Of a stretch of 64,000 bases of DNA, positions 25,425-33,535 are shown one piece after another. The first letter of the stretch is position 1. Every line of letters begins with the position of its first letter. The stretch lies in the NCBI RefSeq assembly GCF_001442805.1, contig NZ_CP011131.1, positions 5,456,001 through 5,520,000 on the forward strand, in the 5' to 3' direction. The notes below the pieces were generated by a model. It was not told the origin of the DNA. It worked only from the letters and a program-made list of their open reading frames with translations, and did no database searches. The translations under genes were made by a program, and so were the position numbers. Origin of the DNA: Lysobacter gummosus (GTDB lineage Bacteria > Pseudomonadota > Gammaproteobacteria > Xanthomonadales > Xanthomonadaceae).

Positions 25425-25817
25425 TCAGACTCCGTGGCGCACGAGGACGCCGATGCCACGCAGCTGCGCAATGGCGGCGACGCGTTGTTCAGGGGTGGCC
25501 GCGCGCGGCCAGATCAGGGCGTGGTCGGCGACGGTCGCGTGACGGGCAACGATCAAGCCATCCGGACTGGACTCGGCAACGGTCGTGATCGGCACGATGG
25601 CCACACCGGCGGCGACTTCGCGACCGTCAGTGGCCGTCGGATCGAGCGCCGCGATTTCGCCAGTGGCTGCAATGCGGCCGACGACCTGGCCGAGCTGCAC
25701 AACTTGGCCGGCGGCGACGGTGACTTGATCGCGCGAGTAAAGATTATCGGCCTCGAACTTGAGCAGATCGCCCAGGTTCAGACCCTCAAAGACCGGCGGG
25801 TAGGTCGTCAATCGCAT
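25425..25817 (-). CDS. head decoration protein, gpD-like
   Basis: The protein is 130 aa. The centre TVAAGQVVQLGQVVGRIAAT and IVPITTVAESSPDGLIVARH matches the head decoration family, trimers of which stabilise the expanded capsid. A short N-terminal extension (TTYPPVFEGLNLGDLLKFEA) precedes it. It overlaps the protease stop by one base. Confidence 0.9.
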   Translation of the reverse strand: MRLTTYPPVFEGLNLGDLLKFEADNLYSRDQVTVAAGQVVQLGQVVGRIAATGEIAALDPTATDGREVAAGVAIVPITTVAESSPDGLIVARHATVADHALIWPRAATPEQRVAAIAQLRGIGVLVRHGV

Positions 25818-26131
25818 CAGCGCTCCCTCCGCGCCGCGGCGGCGCGCGCCTTGACCGCGTGGATGAGCGGGTTGTCCGCCAAAGATGTCGCCACGGTCGG
25901 CACGGGCGCGGTCGGCGACAGGTGGCTCGTGATCTCGGGCGACTCGGCCTTCGCGGCGAGCAGCCGTTGGCGCGCCGTCGCGGCGGTGAGATCTTCAGCC
26001 AGAAAGCTCGCGGTCAGGGCCGGTTGGCCCGCCAGCTCGCACAGCTCGGCGATGGCGAGCGCATCGCCGTGTGCCTGCGCGCGCACAGCGTCGGTGTCAA
26101 CGGCGGGCGCCGTCGAATCGGGGGTGGACAT
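25817..26131 (-). CDS. internal in-frame scaffold protein candidate (Nu3-like)
   Basis: Within the protease gene an ATG at 26131 has a good Shine-Dalgarno (GGAG nine bases upstream) and begins MSTPDSTAPAVDTDAVRAQA, exactly where the protease domain ends. The 104-residue product would be the helical C-terminal part (LAIAELCELAGQPALTASFL, ATARQRLLAAKAESPEI). Lambda makes its scaffold Nu3 from an internal start within gene C in the same way. Expression is inferred. Confidence 0.6.
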   Translation of the reverse strand: MSTPDSTAPAVDTDAVRAQAHGDALAIAELCELAGQPALTASFLAEDLTAATARQRLLAAKAESPEITSHLSPTAPVPTVATSLADNPLIHAVKARAAAARRER

Positions 26132-26992
26132 GTTGGGGTTCTCCAGGAATAGCGGACGCGCGGCGGCGTCCAGTTCGGTGTGCATCTGCTGCACGGCATC
26201 GCTGAGCGTGCCCATGCGGTCGGCCAGGCCGACGTTGATCGCGTCCTGACCGAAGTACAGGGCGGCCTCGGTCTTGCGTACCGTATCCGCGCTCAACCCG
26301 CGTTGATCAGCGACGGTCAGGACGAATAGCTCGTAGAGGCGGTTGACCTCGGTTTGGATCGAGTCACGCGCCTCGGTGGTCAGCTCGGCATGCGGGCTGC
26401 CGTCGCTCTTGCGCGCGCCGGCTTGGATCGGCGTGAATTTCAATCCGGCATTGGCGTCTTTCTGCGACTGATCCACATGCAGCGCGATCACGCCGATCGA
26501 ACCCACACCGGCGGTGCGAGTTACGTATACGCGATCAGCAGCGCTCGCTAGCGCATACGCGGCCGAAAATGCCCCATCGTTCGCCACGGCCCAGATGGGT
26601 TTCTGCGATCGCGCCGCGCGGATGTGGTCGGCCAAATCGAACACCCCAGCGGCTTCGCCGCCAGGACTGTCGACATCGAGCACGATGCCGCGCACCGACT
26701 CGTCGGCCAGTGCCGCGTCGAGGCGCCGGGCGATCGATTGATAGCTGGTCAGCCCGGAGAGCGCATCCAGTCCGCCCGTGCGCTGTACGAGCGTGCCGTG
26801 GATGGGCAGCACGGAGATGCCGCGTTCGTCGGCCAGTCGTGGTGCCAGCGCGGGCGGTCCCATTTGCGGCGGCGGAAGCGTCTGCAGTTCGAACTTGGGC
26901 GTCAGTACGCTCAGGATGACGTCGAGCTTGGCGCGATAGATCAGCAGCGGCGTGTTGAACACGCGCGCCGCCAGGTGGGGCAGTCCGGTCAT
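25817..26992 (-). CDS. prohead protease, S49 family (gpC-like), with scaffold region
   Basis: The N-terminal two thirds is an S49 (SppA-type) serine protease: GISVLPIHGTLVQRTGGLDA, GIVLDVDSPGGEAAGVFDLA, GAFSAAYALASAADRVYVTR and AGVGSIGVIALHVDQS. The Ser in GAFSAAY is the likely nucleophile. The last third is a charged Ala-rich helix region resembling a scaffold. It processes the prohead as in lambda. It overlaps the portal gene by 4 bp, and an internal start may give a separate scaffold protein. Confidence 0.9.
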   Translation of the reverse strand: MTGLPHLAARVFNTPLLIYRAKLDVILSVLTPKFELQTLPPPQMGPPALAPRLADERGISVLPIHGTLVQRTGGLDALSGLTSYQSIARRLDAALADESVRGIVLDVDSPGGEAAGVFDLADHIRAARSQKPIWAVANDGAFSAAYALASAADRVYVTRTAGVGSIGVIALHVDQSQKDANAGLKFTPIQAGARKSDGSPHAELTTEARDSIQTEVNRLYELFVLTVADQRGLSADTVRKTEAALYFGQDAINVGLADRMGTLSDAVQQMHTELDAAARPLFLENPNMSTPDSTAPAVDTDAVRAQAHGDALAIAELCELAGQPALTASFLAEDLTAATARQRLLAAKAESPEITSHLSPTAPVPTVATSLADNPLIHAVKARAAAARRER

Positions 26993-28485
26993 GGGGTACC
27001 GTTTGATTCAAGAGCCGGCGCGTCGGCCGGCGGTGGGGCGTGCTTGACGCCATTGCGGGCGACGACGCGCGGATCGGTGTCGAGGACCAAGCCCAGCGCA
27101 TCGGCGCGTTGGGCGTCGGCCGCGATCTCGCGATCGATGGTCTCGGCGTCATAGCCGGAACTGGCAATCGCTTCCGAGCGCGACAACAGACCCGCGCGGA
27201 TCGCCAGGATCATGGCGTTGAACTCTTTCTCCGGATCGACCCAACTCCAGCCCTGCGGCACCCACTTGCAGGCGCGGTACTGGCGCTTGCGGCGGCGGTA
27301 GCCGGGCAGCTCGATCGCCCCGGACAGCACTGCGGCATCCACGAACGCGTTCCAAATCGGCCGGCAAAGCTGGAACACCAGCACGCTGTGCTGGACCATC
27401 TCGCAGCGACGGCGAAACTCCAGCAGGCCGGCGCGAATGGACGAGTAGTTCACCCCCGACAAGTCGCCGGTCAGCTGCTCGTAGGTGACCCCCATGGCGG
27501 CGGCGACCGCGCGGAACTGCGCACGCAGGAAGGCGTCGTAGCTCGATCCGACATCGGCCGGCTGCGAGAACGTGACGTTCTCGCCGGCCTCCAGAATCTG
27601 TAACGTGCCCGGCTCCAGGCCAAGCGGCGCGTTGCCGGATTCGTTGGGCGGTCCGTCACCGGGCAACGGGTCTTCGGGGCCGTCGCGGGTGATGAAGCCG
27701 GCGAACATAGCCGCGGTCTTCTTGCGCACCAGTTCGGCATCGTCGTACTGATCCAACTCGTTCAACTTGACCAGCGCGCGCGCGAGCCATGGCTCGCCGC
27801 GAATCTGACCCGGTCGAAGCGGCCGGAAGATATGCAGCACCTCGGCAGCCGGCACCCGGAAGGTATCCAGTCCGCCTTGTCGGCTCATCGGCGCCATCGC
27901 GCCGTCCTGCGGATGCGACAGGTACAAGTGGTACGCCACGCGCCGACCGAGGCGGTTGAACTCGATGCCGGCCCGGATGACGTTGCCGTTGGGCTCTTCC
28001 CGGTTGAGCGTCAGCGGCAAGTGCTCGGGTTCCAGCACTTGCAGTTGCAGCGGCACGGCCAAGCCGTCTTCGGGGCGACGCGGGCGCAATCGCACCAGGC
28101 ACTCACCGCCTTCCAACAGCGCGCGGCACGCCAGTGCCTGCAACCCGTACAGATCGGTCAGGCCGGCAGCATCGGCCTCGTCACACCAATCCCGCCACAG
28201 CGCCTGCAACGCCTCGCGTTGGGTCTGATCCGCAATCAGCGATTGTGGCTTGATCCCGGTGCCGACTGCGTTGGATACGAACGCTTCGACCGCGGCATTC
28301 GCCCAGGCATTACGGCGGACCAGATCGCGCGAGCGCACGCGCAGGGCGTCGCCGGTCGCCAGCAGCGCCGCCACGGCGCCCGGATTGCCGGGCTGCCACG
28401 CGGCCGAACGCCGGCCGGCGCCAGCGACTTCATGCACAGGGGAGCCGCCGAACATCGCGGTTCGGACGCGCGACCACCAGCTCAT
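26989..28485 (-). CDS. portal protein, gpB family
   Basis: The protein is 498 aa: LRVRSRDLVRRNAWANAAVE, FVSNAVGTGIKPQSLIADQT, LQVLEPEHLPLTLNREEPNG, VLHIFRPLRPGQIRGEPWLA and VTYEQLTGDLSGVNYSSIRA. These are hallmarks of the lambda-type portal, the dodecameric ring for DNA packaging. Its end overlaps the protease start by 4 bp and it begins 1 bp after the gpW-like gene. Confidence 0.95.
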   Translation of the reverse strand: MSWWSRVRTAMFGGSPVHEVAGAGRRSAAWQPGNPGAVAALLATGDALRVRSRDLVRRNAWANAAVEAFVSNAVGTGIKPQSLIADQTQREALQALWRDWCDEADAAGLTDLYGLQALACRALLEGGECLVRLRPRRPEDGLAVPLQLQVLEPEHLPLTLNREEPNGNVIRAGIEFNRLGRRVAYHLYLSHPQDGAMAPMSRQGGLDTFRVPAAEVLHIFRPLRPGQIRGEPWLARALVKLNELDQYDDAELVRKKTAAMFAGFITRDGPEDPLPGDGPPNESGNAPLGLEPGTLQILEAGENVTFSQPADVGSSYDAFLRAQFRAVAAAMGVTYEQLTGDLSGVNYSSIRAGLLEFRRRCEMVQHSVLVFQLCRPIWNAFVDAAVLSGAIELPGYRRRKRQYRACKWVPQGWSWVDPEKEFNAMILAIRAGLLSRSEAIASSGYDAETIDREIAADAQRADALGLVLDTDPRVVARNGVKHAPPPADAPALESNGTP

Positions 28486-28486
28486 C

Positions 28487-28705
28487 TCAGAAGCCCTTGT
28501 TCGTGGTCACGCGCAGACGACGAACACGACGCGGCAGGCCTTCGGTGCCGGCCAGCGCGGCTTCGATCTCGCGGATCGCAGCCAGGAGTTCATCGACGCT
28601 GCGGTACTCGACCAAGCGGTCACCAAAACTGACGCGGCGTTCGCCGCGCGCGAGCGCCTTGCGCAGTGCCTGCAATTGTTCGTGGGTGTAGGGTAGATCG
28701 CTCAT
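28487..28705 (-). CDS. head-tail joining protein, gpW-like
   Basis: The start at 28705 gives MSDLPYTHEQLQALRKALAR and overlaps the terminase stop by 4 bp. The 72-residue protein continues GERRVSFGDRLVEYRSVDEL and RRVRRLRVTTNKGF. This fits gpW, which seals the packaged head and binds the tail. Position between terminase and portal is canonical. Confidence 0.9.
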   Translation of the reverse strand: MSDLPYTHEQLQALRKALARGERRVSFGDRLVEYRSVDELLAAIREIEAALAGTEGLPRRVRRLRVTTNKGF

Positions 28706-30651
28706 CGCATGAAACGGCTCGGAATGACCCGGCGCCCTCGGCGCGCGGGTCCAGAAACAGAAAGGCCGCCCGGTGGGGCGGCCTGTGGGGCGGGATACAT
28801 CGACGGTGGATTCGGTGCTCGCGACGGCACGGCGAGCACGACGCCCAACGTCCGCTCCATCTCGCGCCAATGGCGTTCTTCGAAACGATCGACACCGGCC
28901 TGCATCGCCGCGGCGCGCGCCATGACGTAGCAGTCGAGCGCCTCATTGCGATCGCGGCGCTTCTCCCACACGCGCTGTGGGTAACCGTGTCGATCGCGAC
29001 GGGTGATCAGGTGCTCGGCGGTCAATTGCTGCAAAAACTCGCCGTCGATCTTCGGCAAATGAACGTAACCGGCGGGAAAGGCCGGCTGTCCGTCCGGGCC
29101 GATCTCGATCGATAGGCGAAGCGCGTTGTAGAACTCCAGCTTTGCGATGCCGCCGGCCACGGCGAACAACTTCAGGCCGCGCCGCAGCCGCTTGCCGGGC
29201 ACGCTGACATCGACGGCGGTGGGAGTGCCGATCAAGGCGGCACCGCTGCCGACGCCCTTCATCAGCAACAACCTTGGATCGGCAACGCTACGCGCGAACC
29301 CATAGGCCTCCTGGGTCGCGAAGCCGGTGTCCAAGCCTAGGCGGGTCAGCGGCAACAGTGCGCCGCTGGCGTGGGTCCAGTGTTCCGACAGGATCGCGCC
29401 GAGTTCATTCCAGACTGCGGCGCGCGCGGTGTCGCCCATCAGCACACGGTGCTCGACCAGCCAGGTCTCCCGGCCGCGCCCGAACGCCCAGATGGAAACT
29501 TCGATGCGGTCCTTCTGCACGTCGGCGCCGCCGGTCAGCAGCAGTCCGCCGGCCGGCACGGTGCCGATGCGATAGTCCTCGCGTCGCTCCAGCAACTGCT
29601 CCCAATCCGGGGCTTCGCCTTCCTCTTCCCAGGTCTCGCCCAGCTCGGTGTTCTTGAATGCCTTGAGCGCGGTCGCTGACCCTTGCGCGGATTCCCACGC
29701 GCTAGCGATGTCGGCCCAACTACGCCAGCCAACCGGCGAGTACAACGACGACAGGTGGTAGCCCGCCGTCTTGCCGCGGTTACCGGGCGCGGTTGCGATC
29801 CAGCGCCCGTCCGCCAACATCGCGGTCTTGTGGTGCTCGCCGATCGGCTGCTCGCAGGACTCGCAGATGTAGCGGGCCGAGCGCGGATCGCCCCAGGTCC
29901 AGCGCAACTGTTCGAACCGCAACCATAGCTCGTGCCGGCAATGCGGACATGGCACGAAGTACCGGCGCTGGTCGGACGCGAGGTATTCGCGCTCGATGGT
30001 CGAAGCACCGGCAATCGTCGGCGTCGACACCAGCAGGATCTTGCGCCGGGTGAAGGTGCGGGTGCGGGCTTCAGCCAACGCGACCGCATCGCCTTCGCCT
30101 TCCACGTCGCGCGGGTAGCCGTCCACTTCGTCCAGAAACAAGTAGCGCACGGGCATCGAGCGCAAGCCGACCGCGCTGTTCGCGCCGGTCAGCACCAGGA
30201 CGCCGCCGCGGAACTCCTTGGCCAGGATTGTGTTGCCGGCGTCGCGCGCGCGCGACGGCGCAACGCGCTCGCGCAGCGACGGCGACTCCTCGATCAGCGG
30301 ATCGATTCGCTGTTTCGAGTTGCGCTTGGCCATCTCGACCGTGGGCGCCACGGCCATCATCGGTCCCGGCGCGCAGGCGATGACGTACCCGATCCAGTTG
30401 TTGCCGCACTCGGTGCCGCCGACCTGCGCGCCCTTCATGAAGACGATGCGCTCGGTCGCCGAGGCCGGCGACAGGTCGTTCATGATGTCGCGCAGGTACG
30501 GCGTGCGCGCGGTGCGCCAGCGGCCTGGCTCGGCGGACGACGTGCTGGACAGCACCCGGTCGCGGTCGGCCCAATCGGACACGTCCAGAAACGGATCGGG
30601 CATCAGGCCGTCGCGCCACGCTTTCTCAACGTGGTCGAAGCCGTCGTACAA
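28702..30651 (-). CDS. terminase large subunit, gpA family
   Basis: The protein is 649 aa from a TTG start, 3 bp after the small subunit. The ATPase has an adenine-binding and Walker A-like segment (MKGAQVGGTE, about residues 72-81) and Walker B (YLFLDEVDGYP). The nuclease region has an acidic motif (LLLTGGADVQKDRIEVSIWA) and LTRLGLDTGFATQEAYGFAR. It cuts concatemers and drives DNA packaging. An alternative ATG at residue 17 exists, but the longer form keeps the conserved N-terminus (FDHVEKAWRDGLMPDP). Confidence 0.95.
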   Translation of the reverse strand: MYDGFDHVEKAWRDGLMPDPFLDVSDWADRDRVLSSTSSAEPGRWRTARTPYLRDIMNDLSPASATERIVFMKGAQVGGTECGNNWIGYVIACAPGPMMAVAPTVEMAKRNSKQRIDPLIEESPSLRERVAPSRARDAGNTILAKEFRGGVLVLTGANSAVGLRSMPVRYLFLDEVDGYPRDVEGEGDAVALAEARTRTFTRRKILLVSTPTIAGASTIEREYLASDQRRYFVPCPHCRHELWLRFEQLRWTWGDPRSARYICESCEQPIGEHHKTAMLADGRWIATAPGNRGKTAGYHLSSLYSPVGWRSWADIASAWESAQGSATALKAFKNTELGETWEEEGEAPDWEQLLERREDYRIGTVPAGGLLLTGGADVQKDRIEVSIWAFGRGRETWLVEHRVLMGDTARAAVWNELGAILSEHWTHASGALLPLTRLGLDTGFATQEAYGFARSVADPRLLLMKGVGSGAALIGTPTAVDVSVPGKRLRRGLKLFAVAGGIAKLEFYNALRLSIEIGPDGQPAFPAGYVHLPKIDGEFLQQLTAEHLITRRDRHGYPQRVWEKRRDRNEALDCYVMARAAAMQAGVDRFEERHWREMERTLGVVLAVPSRAPNPPSMYPAPQAAPPGGLSVSGPARRGRRVIPSRFMR

Positions 30652-30654
30652 GGA

Positions 30655-31251
30655 TCAATCCAGTCGGGCGTTGAACGCTGCGAGTACGGACAAGTGCTGG
30701 CGCACTTCGCGCTCCAGCGCGACGTGCATGGTGTGCGGATCAATTCCCAATTCGGCCGCAAGCATCGAACTGATGCGCGCCGGCCAGTTCAACCAGGCAT
30801 CGCGCTCGGCGCGCGCCAACGCGAACACCTGCGCCATCGCCTGCGAGCGGTCGATCAACTCGCCCTTGAGTTGGGCGATGCGCAGCTCATGGTGCCGCGC
30901 CTTAAGGACTTCGTTGGCGGTGCGCGCTTGCGCGTAGGTGTTGCCGCCCCGCGATGCGCTGACCGGCGCGAACGCGGTGACGCCGTCCGCCCCGGCCGGG
31001 GTTGCCACGCGCGACCGCGCAGGCTGCGTGGGCGCCAACATGCGCTCTTCCGGCGCCTTGGTGCTGGCCGCCCATTCCGCATCCGCGCGCGCCGGATCGA
31101 TGGTGCCGTCCGCTTCGGCGGTGATGCGGCCGGTGGCGATGGCCTTGCGCACGGCGGTGTCCGACACGCCTCGATGGCGGCCGTAGGCGCGGATAGAGAT
31201 TCCCACGATAGAAGAATTCGATTCGGTAGAGCCTCCGCGACCGCCGGCCAT
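30655..31251 (-). CDS. terminase small subunit (Nu1-like)
   Basis: The start at 31251 gives MAGGRGGSTESNSSIVGISI; the open frame upstream overlaps the terminator region and is not used. A winged HTH-like segment follows (RAYGRHRGVSDTAVRKAIAT), as in DNA-recognising terminase small subunits. The C-terminal half is a long helix (IAQLKGELIDRSQAMAQVFA and ARAERDAWLNWPARISSMLA). It recognises cos or pac DNA. It is the first gene of the late operon. Confidence 0.85.
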   Translation of the reverse strand: MAGGRGGSTESNSSIVGISIRAYGRHRGVSDTAVRKAIATGRITAEADGTIDPARADAEWAASTKAPEERMLAPTQPARSRVATPAGADGVTAFAPVSASRGGNTYAQARTANEVLKARHHELRIAQLKGELIDRSQAMAQVFALARAERDAWLNWPARISSMLAAELGIDPHTMHVALEREVRQHLSVLAAFNARLD

Positions 31252-31283
31252 CGGCGCAGATCGGGCTGTTGGAAGAGGGAACA

Positions 31284-31308
31284 CCCCAGCGCCCATCGGG
31301 CGCTGGGG
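31284..31308 (-). terminator. hairpin terminator after the 84-aa gene
   Basis: A perfect 11-bp stem CCCCAGCGCCC/GGGCGCTGGGG with a 3-base loop is followed on the minus strand by a pyrimidine-rich TGTTCCCTCTTCC. The same structure with compensating base changes follows two other genes of this array. Confidence 0.7.
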
Positions 31309-31324
31309 ACTTACCACTCCCGGC

Positions 31325-31579
31325 TTACTGCTTACCCAGCGTCGCGTTAACGTCCGCGAGGATGTCGTCCCAATTCGGCTCGGTCGGCAAGTCGACACCG
31401 GCCGCTCCGCAAAGCATGGCAACGACCGCCCAGCAGCTTCGGCTCAGCTTGCCAGCCGCCTCCAAATCTTCGGGCACTAACGCGGCGGTATCGTCGTGCG
31501 TCAGCATGTCGTGGATGTCCACTTCGAACTTCGTCAAGCTGCGGGTGAGGTTGCCGAAATTACGATTATGCTCGCTCAT
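31325..31579 (-). CDS. hypothetical small phage protein, 84 aa, leader-array member
   Basis: The protein begins MSEHNRNFGNLTRSLTKFEV and contains HDDTAALVPEDLEAAGKLSR and AMLCGAAGVDLPTEPNWDDI. It is acidic and helical; no family is recognised. It is preceded by the repeated leader element, whose short ORF ends inside its first codons, and followed by a hairpin terminator. It is the array member closest to the terminase genes. Confidence 0.7.
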   Translation of the reverse strand: MSEHNRNFGNLTRSLTKFEVDIHDMLTHDDTAALVPEDLEAAGKLSRSCWAVVAMLCGAAGVDLPTEPNWDDILADVNATLGKQ

Positions 31580-31683
31580 GGTGGTTCTTCCTGGGGACGC
31601 CGCGTTGTTGCGGCGACGACATGAACGCTTCCTTCCAACACGATAGCAAGCGTTTCACTAACAAATTTTCGGAAGAGGGAACA

Positions 31684-31710
31684 CCCCAACCTCCGATGGG
31701 AGGCTGGGGT
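31684..31710 (-). terminator. hairpin terminator after the 176-aa gene
   Basis: CCCCAACCTCC and GGAGGCTGGGG pair with a short loop; on the minus-strand RNA the one mismatch becomes a G-U pair. The flank GGAAGAGGGAACA is identical to that of the hairpin at 31284. Confidence 0.65.
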
Positions 31711-31726
31711 GCGCGCTCTCGGAGGT

Positions 31727-32257
31727 TTAGTTATGCGGCGCGCACATCGCTGCCATGATCGCTTGCTCCAAATGACGGATGGCCGCGCGCAGGCTGGGTT
31801 GATACTTGGCGTCCGCCACGTCCCATACCTGCATCAGCCGGGCCTGCTGCACCGCTCGGTTGAGTTGATGCACCGGCAACCCCACGAACTCCGGCTCCAG
31901 TCCTTCAAAGCACCGCGCAATCTCGTCGTGCAGCCAGCGCAATGCCGACTCGTCCTCGCACATCTCGCTCGGAACCCAGCGCTTTGCATCCCAACTACCG
32001 GTCTCATCGATGGCACGCTCCACCGGCGCCAGTTCTCTACGGCACTCGGCTACCAATCGCGCAACGATTTTCGGGTCGAGACGACGCGTTCGGATCGTAT
32101 CCGTTCGCTCGGCAAGAATGCTGGCCAAGGCAAAGCAGGCGAACAAGGTTAAGCGAGCGTCGGGCCGTGAGAACGTATGGCCGGACCGCAGTATCCGCTC
32201 CACGTAATCGCTGAGGCTTCGAAGCTCGGCGTCGGAAATCATGTTGCTCTGATTCAT
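31727..32257 (-). CDS. hypothetical phage protein, 176 aa, leader-array member
   Basis: The start at 32257 (MNQSNMISDAELRSLSDYVE) overlaps the stop of its leader ORF (ACATGA), so translation is probably coupled. The protein is helical (LTLFACFALASILAERTDTI, AECRRELAPVERAIDETGSW, ALRWLHDEIARCFEGLEPEF). I do not recognise a family. It carries the shared leader element upstream and the shared hairpin downstream. Confidence 0.7.
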   Translation of the reverse strand: MNQSNMISDAELRSLSDYVERILRSGHTFSRPDARLTLFACFALASILAERTDTIRTRRLDPKIVARLVAECRRELAPVERAIDETGSWDAKRWVPSEMCEDESALRWLHDEIARCFEGLEPEFVGLPVHQLNRAVQQARLMQVWDVADAKYQPSLRAAIRHLEQAIMAAMCAPHN

Positions 32258-32396
32258 GTGCCCATCCCTGTCAAACCGCGTTGTTGCGGCGGCGTCATGA
32301 ACGCTTTGGTGGCGGAGCATCGCAAGTCAATATGCGCTGGTCCTGGAACTTAGACAGCAACCAGACAGGCTCGCAGCGGGCGAGGAAGAGGAAATG

Positions 32397-32421
32397 CCCC
32401 AGCGTCCATTGGACGCTGGGG
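32397..32421 (-). terminator. hairpin terminator after the 82-aa gene
   Basis: A perfect 11-bp stem CCCCAGCGTCC/GGACGCTGGGG with loop ATT. The stem differs from that at 31284 by paired changes in both arms, which supports a conserved RNA structure. Confidence 0.7.
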
Positions 32422-32438
32422 CAGTCGCTCTCAACTTA

Positions 32439-32687
32439 TTACGTCGCTGCTCGGTTCAACTCCTCGACTACCGTTTCAAGATCCATGTGCGGTTCAAATT
32501 CCAGGGAGCCACGCTCGGCCAACAACTGGACGATGTTCAGGCAACTGGCAACCAGCCGCTTCGCCGCCTCCAACTCCTCGTCGCTCAGCCGTTCCGGGTC
32601 GCCGCCGGCCATGTCCTCCAAGACCCACTGGCAATCCTCCAAACGCTGCGCGGTGTTCTGGAAGCGGCAGTACGACATATTCGCCAT
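32439..32687 (-). CDS. conserved small phage protein, 82 aa, leader-array member
   Basis: The protein begins MANMSYCRFQNTAQRLEDCQ, a start shared by a family of small phage and bacterial proteins, and contains LSDEELEAAKRLVASCLNIV. Two cysteines near the N-terminus and one in the helix could bind metal. Function is unknown. It has the shared leader upstream, whose ORF overlaps the gene in another frame, and the shared hairpin downstream. Confidence 0.75.
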   Translation of the reverse strand: MANMSYCRFQNTAQRLEDCQWVLEDMAGGDPERLSDEELEAAKRLVASCLNIVQLLAERGSLEFEPHMDLETVVEELNRAAT

Positions 32688-32820
32688 CGTTGTTCTCTTT
32701 TGGTTCGCCGCGTCGTTGCGGCGAGGACATGAACGCTTCCTTCCAGATAGAAGCCAAGCGCTATCTCGCTAACAAACCGGCTTGGACAGGAGTCGGACAG
32801 CTTGGACTTCAGCCGGTGCG

Positions 32821-33348
32821 TCAGGCTTCCTGAAACTCCGCAGCGGCCTTCGCTTGCTCCAACCCGCTGACCGCATGCGCCAATCCGTGCTGAAACTCAT
32901 CATCGCGCGGGTAGCAGCTCATCAGCCGCTCCACCCTCTCGATGGCGCGCGCGAGGGCGTGCGCCGGCTCGGCCGGGTCCATGCCGTCGAGATAGCGATC
33001 AATCATCGCCATGACTCCGCGAAACGCATGCTCAACCGGTGTCGGCTCGCCAGCCGGCTTGCGGCGCGCTTTGTTGTGACGCGCCAGGATGTGTCGCTCC
33101 CACGACGACAACTCGGCATCGCATCCATCGAGCAAATCCCTTAGCACTTCGGGCTGTATCGGTTGCGATCGATAGCCCTCGCTGTGGTGCGCCAGCACCA
33201 TGCCGAGCGCTACCGACAATCGCGTCGAAAGCGTTTCGAACTCGTTGTCCGCCAGCAACCGCGCTCGCGCGTGGTTTGTCAAGAAATCCAGGCGGCTCGC
33301 GCACGAGCGCAAATCCCTGATCAGTTCGTCTCGGTCAATCGCACCCAT
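32821..33348 (-). CDS. hypothetical phage protein, 175 aa, leader-array member
   Basis: The start at 33348 (MGAIDRDELIRDLRSCASRL) is the first internal ATG after the leader. Here the leader ORF is in frame with the gene, so a longer product beginning MPSPQQRGDSGN is also possible. The protein is helical and acidic (VALGMVLAHHSEGYRSQPIQ, AELSSWERHILARHNKARRK, AHALARAIERVERLMSCYPR). No family recognised. Its 3' end is near the next leader. Confidence 0.7.
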   Translation of the reverse strand: MGAIDRDELIRDLRSCASRLDFLTNHARARLLADNEFETLSTRLSVALGMVLAHHSEGYRSQPIQPEVLRDLLDGCDAELSSWERHILARHNKARRKPAGEPTPVEHAFRGVMAMIDRYLDGMDPAEPAHALARAIERVERLMSCYPRDDEFQHGLAHAVSGLEQAKAAAEFQEA

Positions 33349-33506
33349 GCTGCTGTTCCCGCTGTCCCCGCGTTGTTGCGGCGACGGCATGAACGCGTTC
33401 TTTCCAGGGAAAACCAAGAGGCCTCCGTCGCAGTTCGTGCTCCGGAACAGCCGTCGGATACGAATCGGCGGCGAGAGTTGGCAATATCCTTTGAAAAGGA
33501 ACGGTC

Positions 33507-33530
33507 CCGGCGCCCGTAGGGCGTTGGCCG
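33507..33530 (-). terminator. imperfect hairpin after the isochorismatase-like gene
   Basis: CGGCGCCC/GGGCGTTGG pairs around GTA immediately downstream of the hydrolase gene on the minus strand; one G-U pair. It resembles, but is shorter than, the three array hairpins. Confidence 0.5.
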
Positions 33531-33535
33531 ACTGA

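Larger units (their letters stand above)
31620..33404 (-). repeat. repeated 5' leader element, minus-strand copies (four)
   Basis: Copies end at leader ATGs at 31620-31622, 32296-32298, 32728-32730 and 33388-33390. The consensus is GAAGGAAGCGTTCATG followed by a short ORF beginning M-S/T/P-(S)-P-Q-Q/R-R-G from CGCCGCAACAACGCGG. Three of the four keep AAGGA or AAGAA before the ATG; the 32296 copy keeps only AGCGTTCATG. Upstream, CTTG(G)-C/T-TTC can pair with GAAGG-AAGCG in most copies, hiding the Shine-Dalgarno. Coordinates give the span of the copies; the genes lie between them. Confidence 0.75.

Noticed and set aside
29932..31350. 472-codon plus-strand ORF across the terminase genes
   Set aside because: Antisense shadow of the large and small terminase subunits; composition is that of a reverse-frame artefact.
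31284..33530. CRISPR array from the repeated hairpins and leaders
   Set aside because: The repeats are spaced by genes, not by short unique spacers, and no cas gene is present (the Cas4-like nuclease is in the phage recombination operon).
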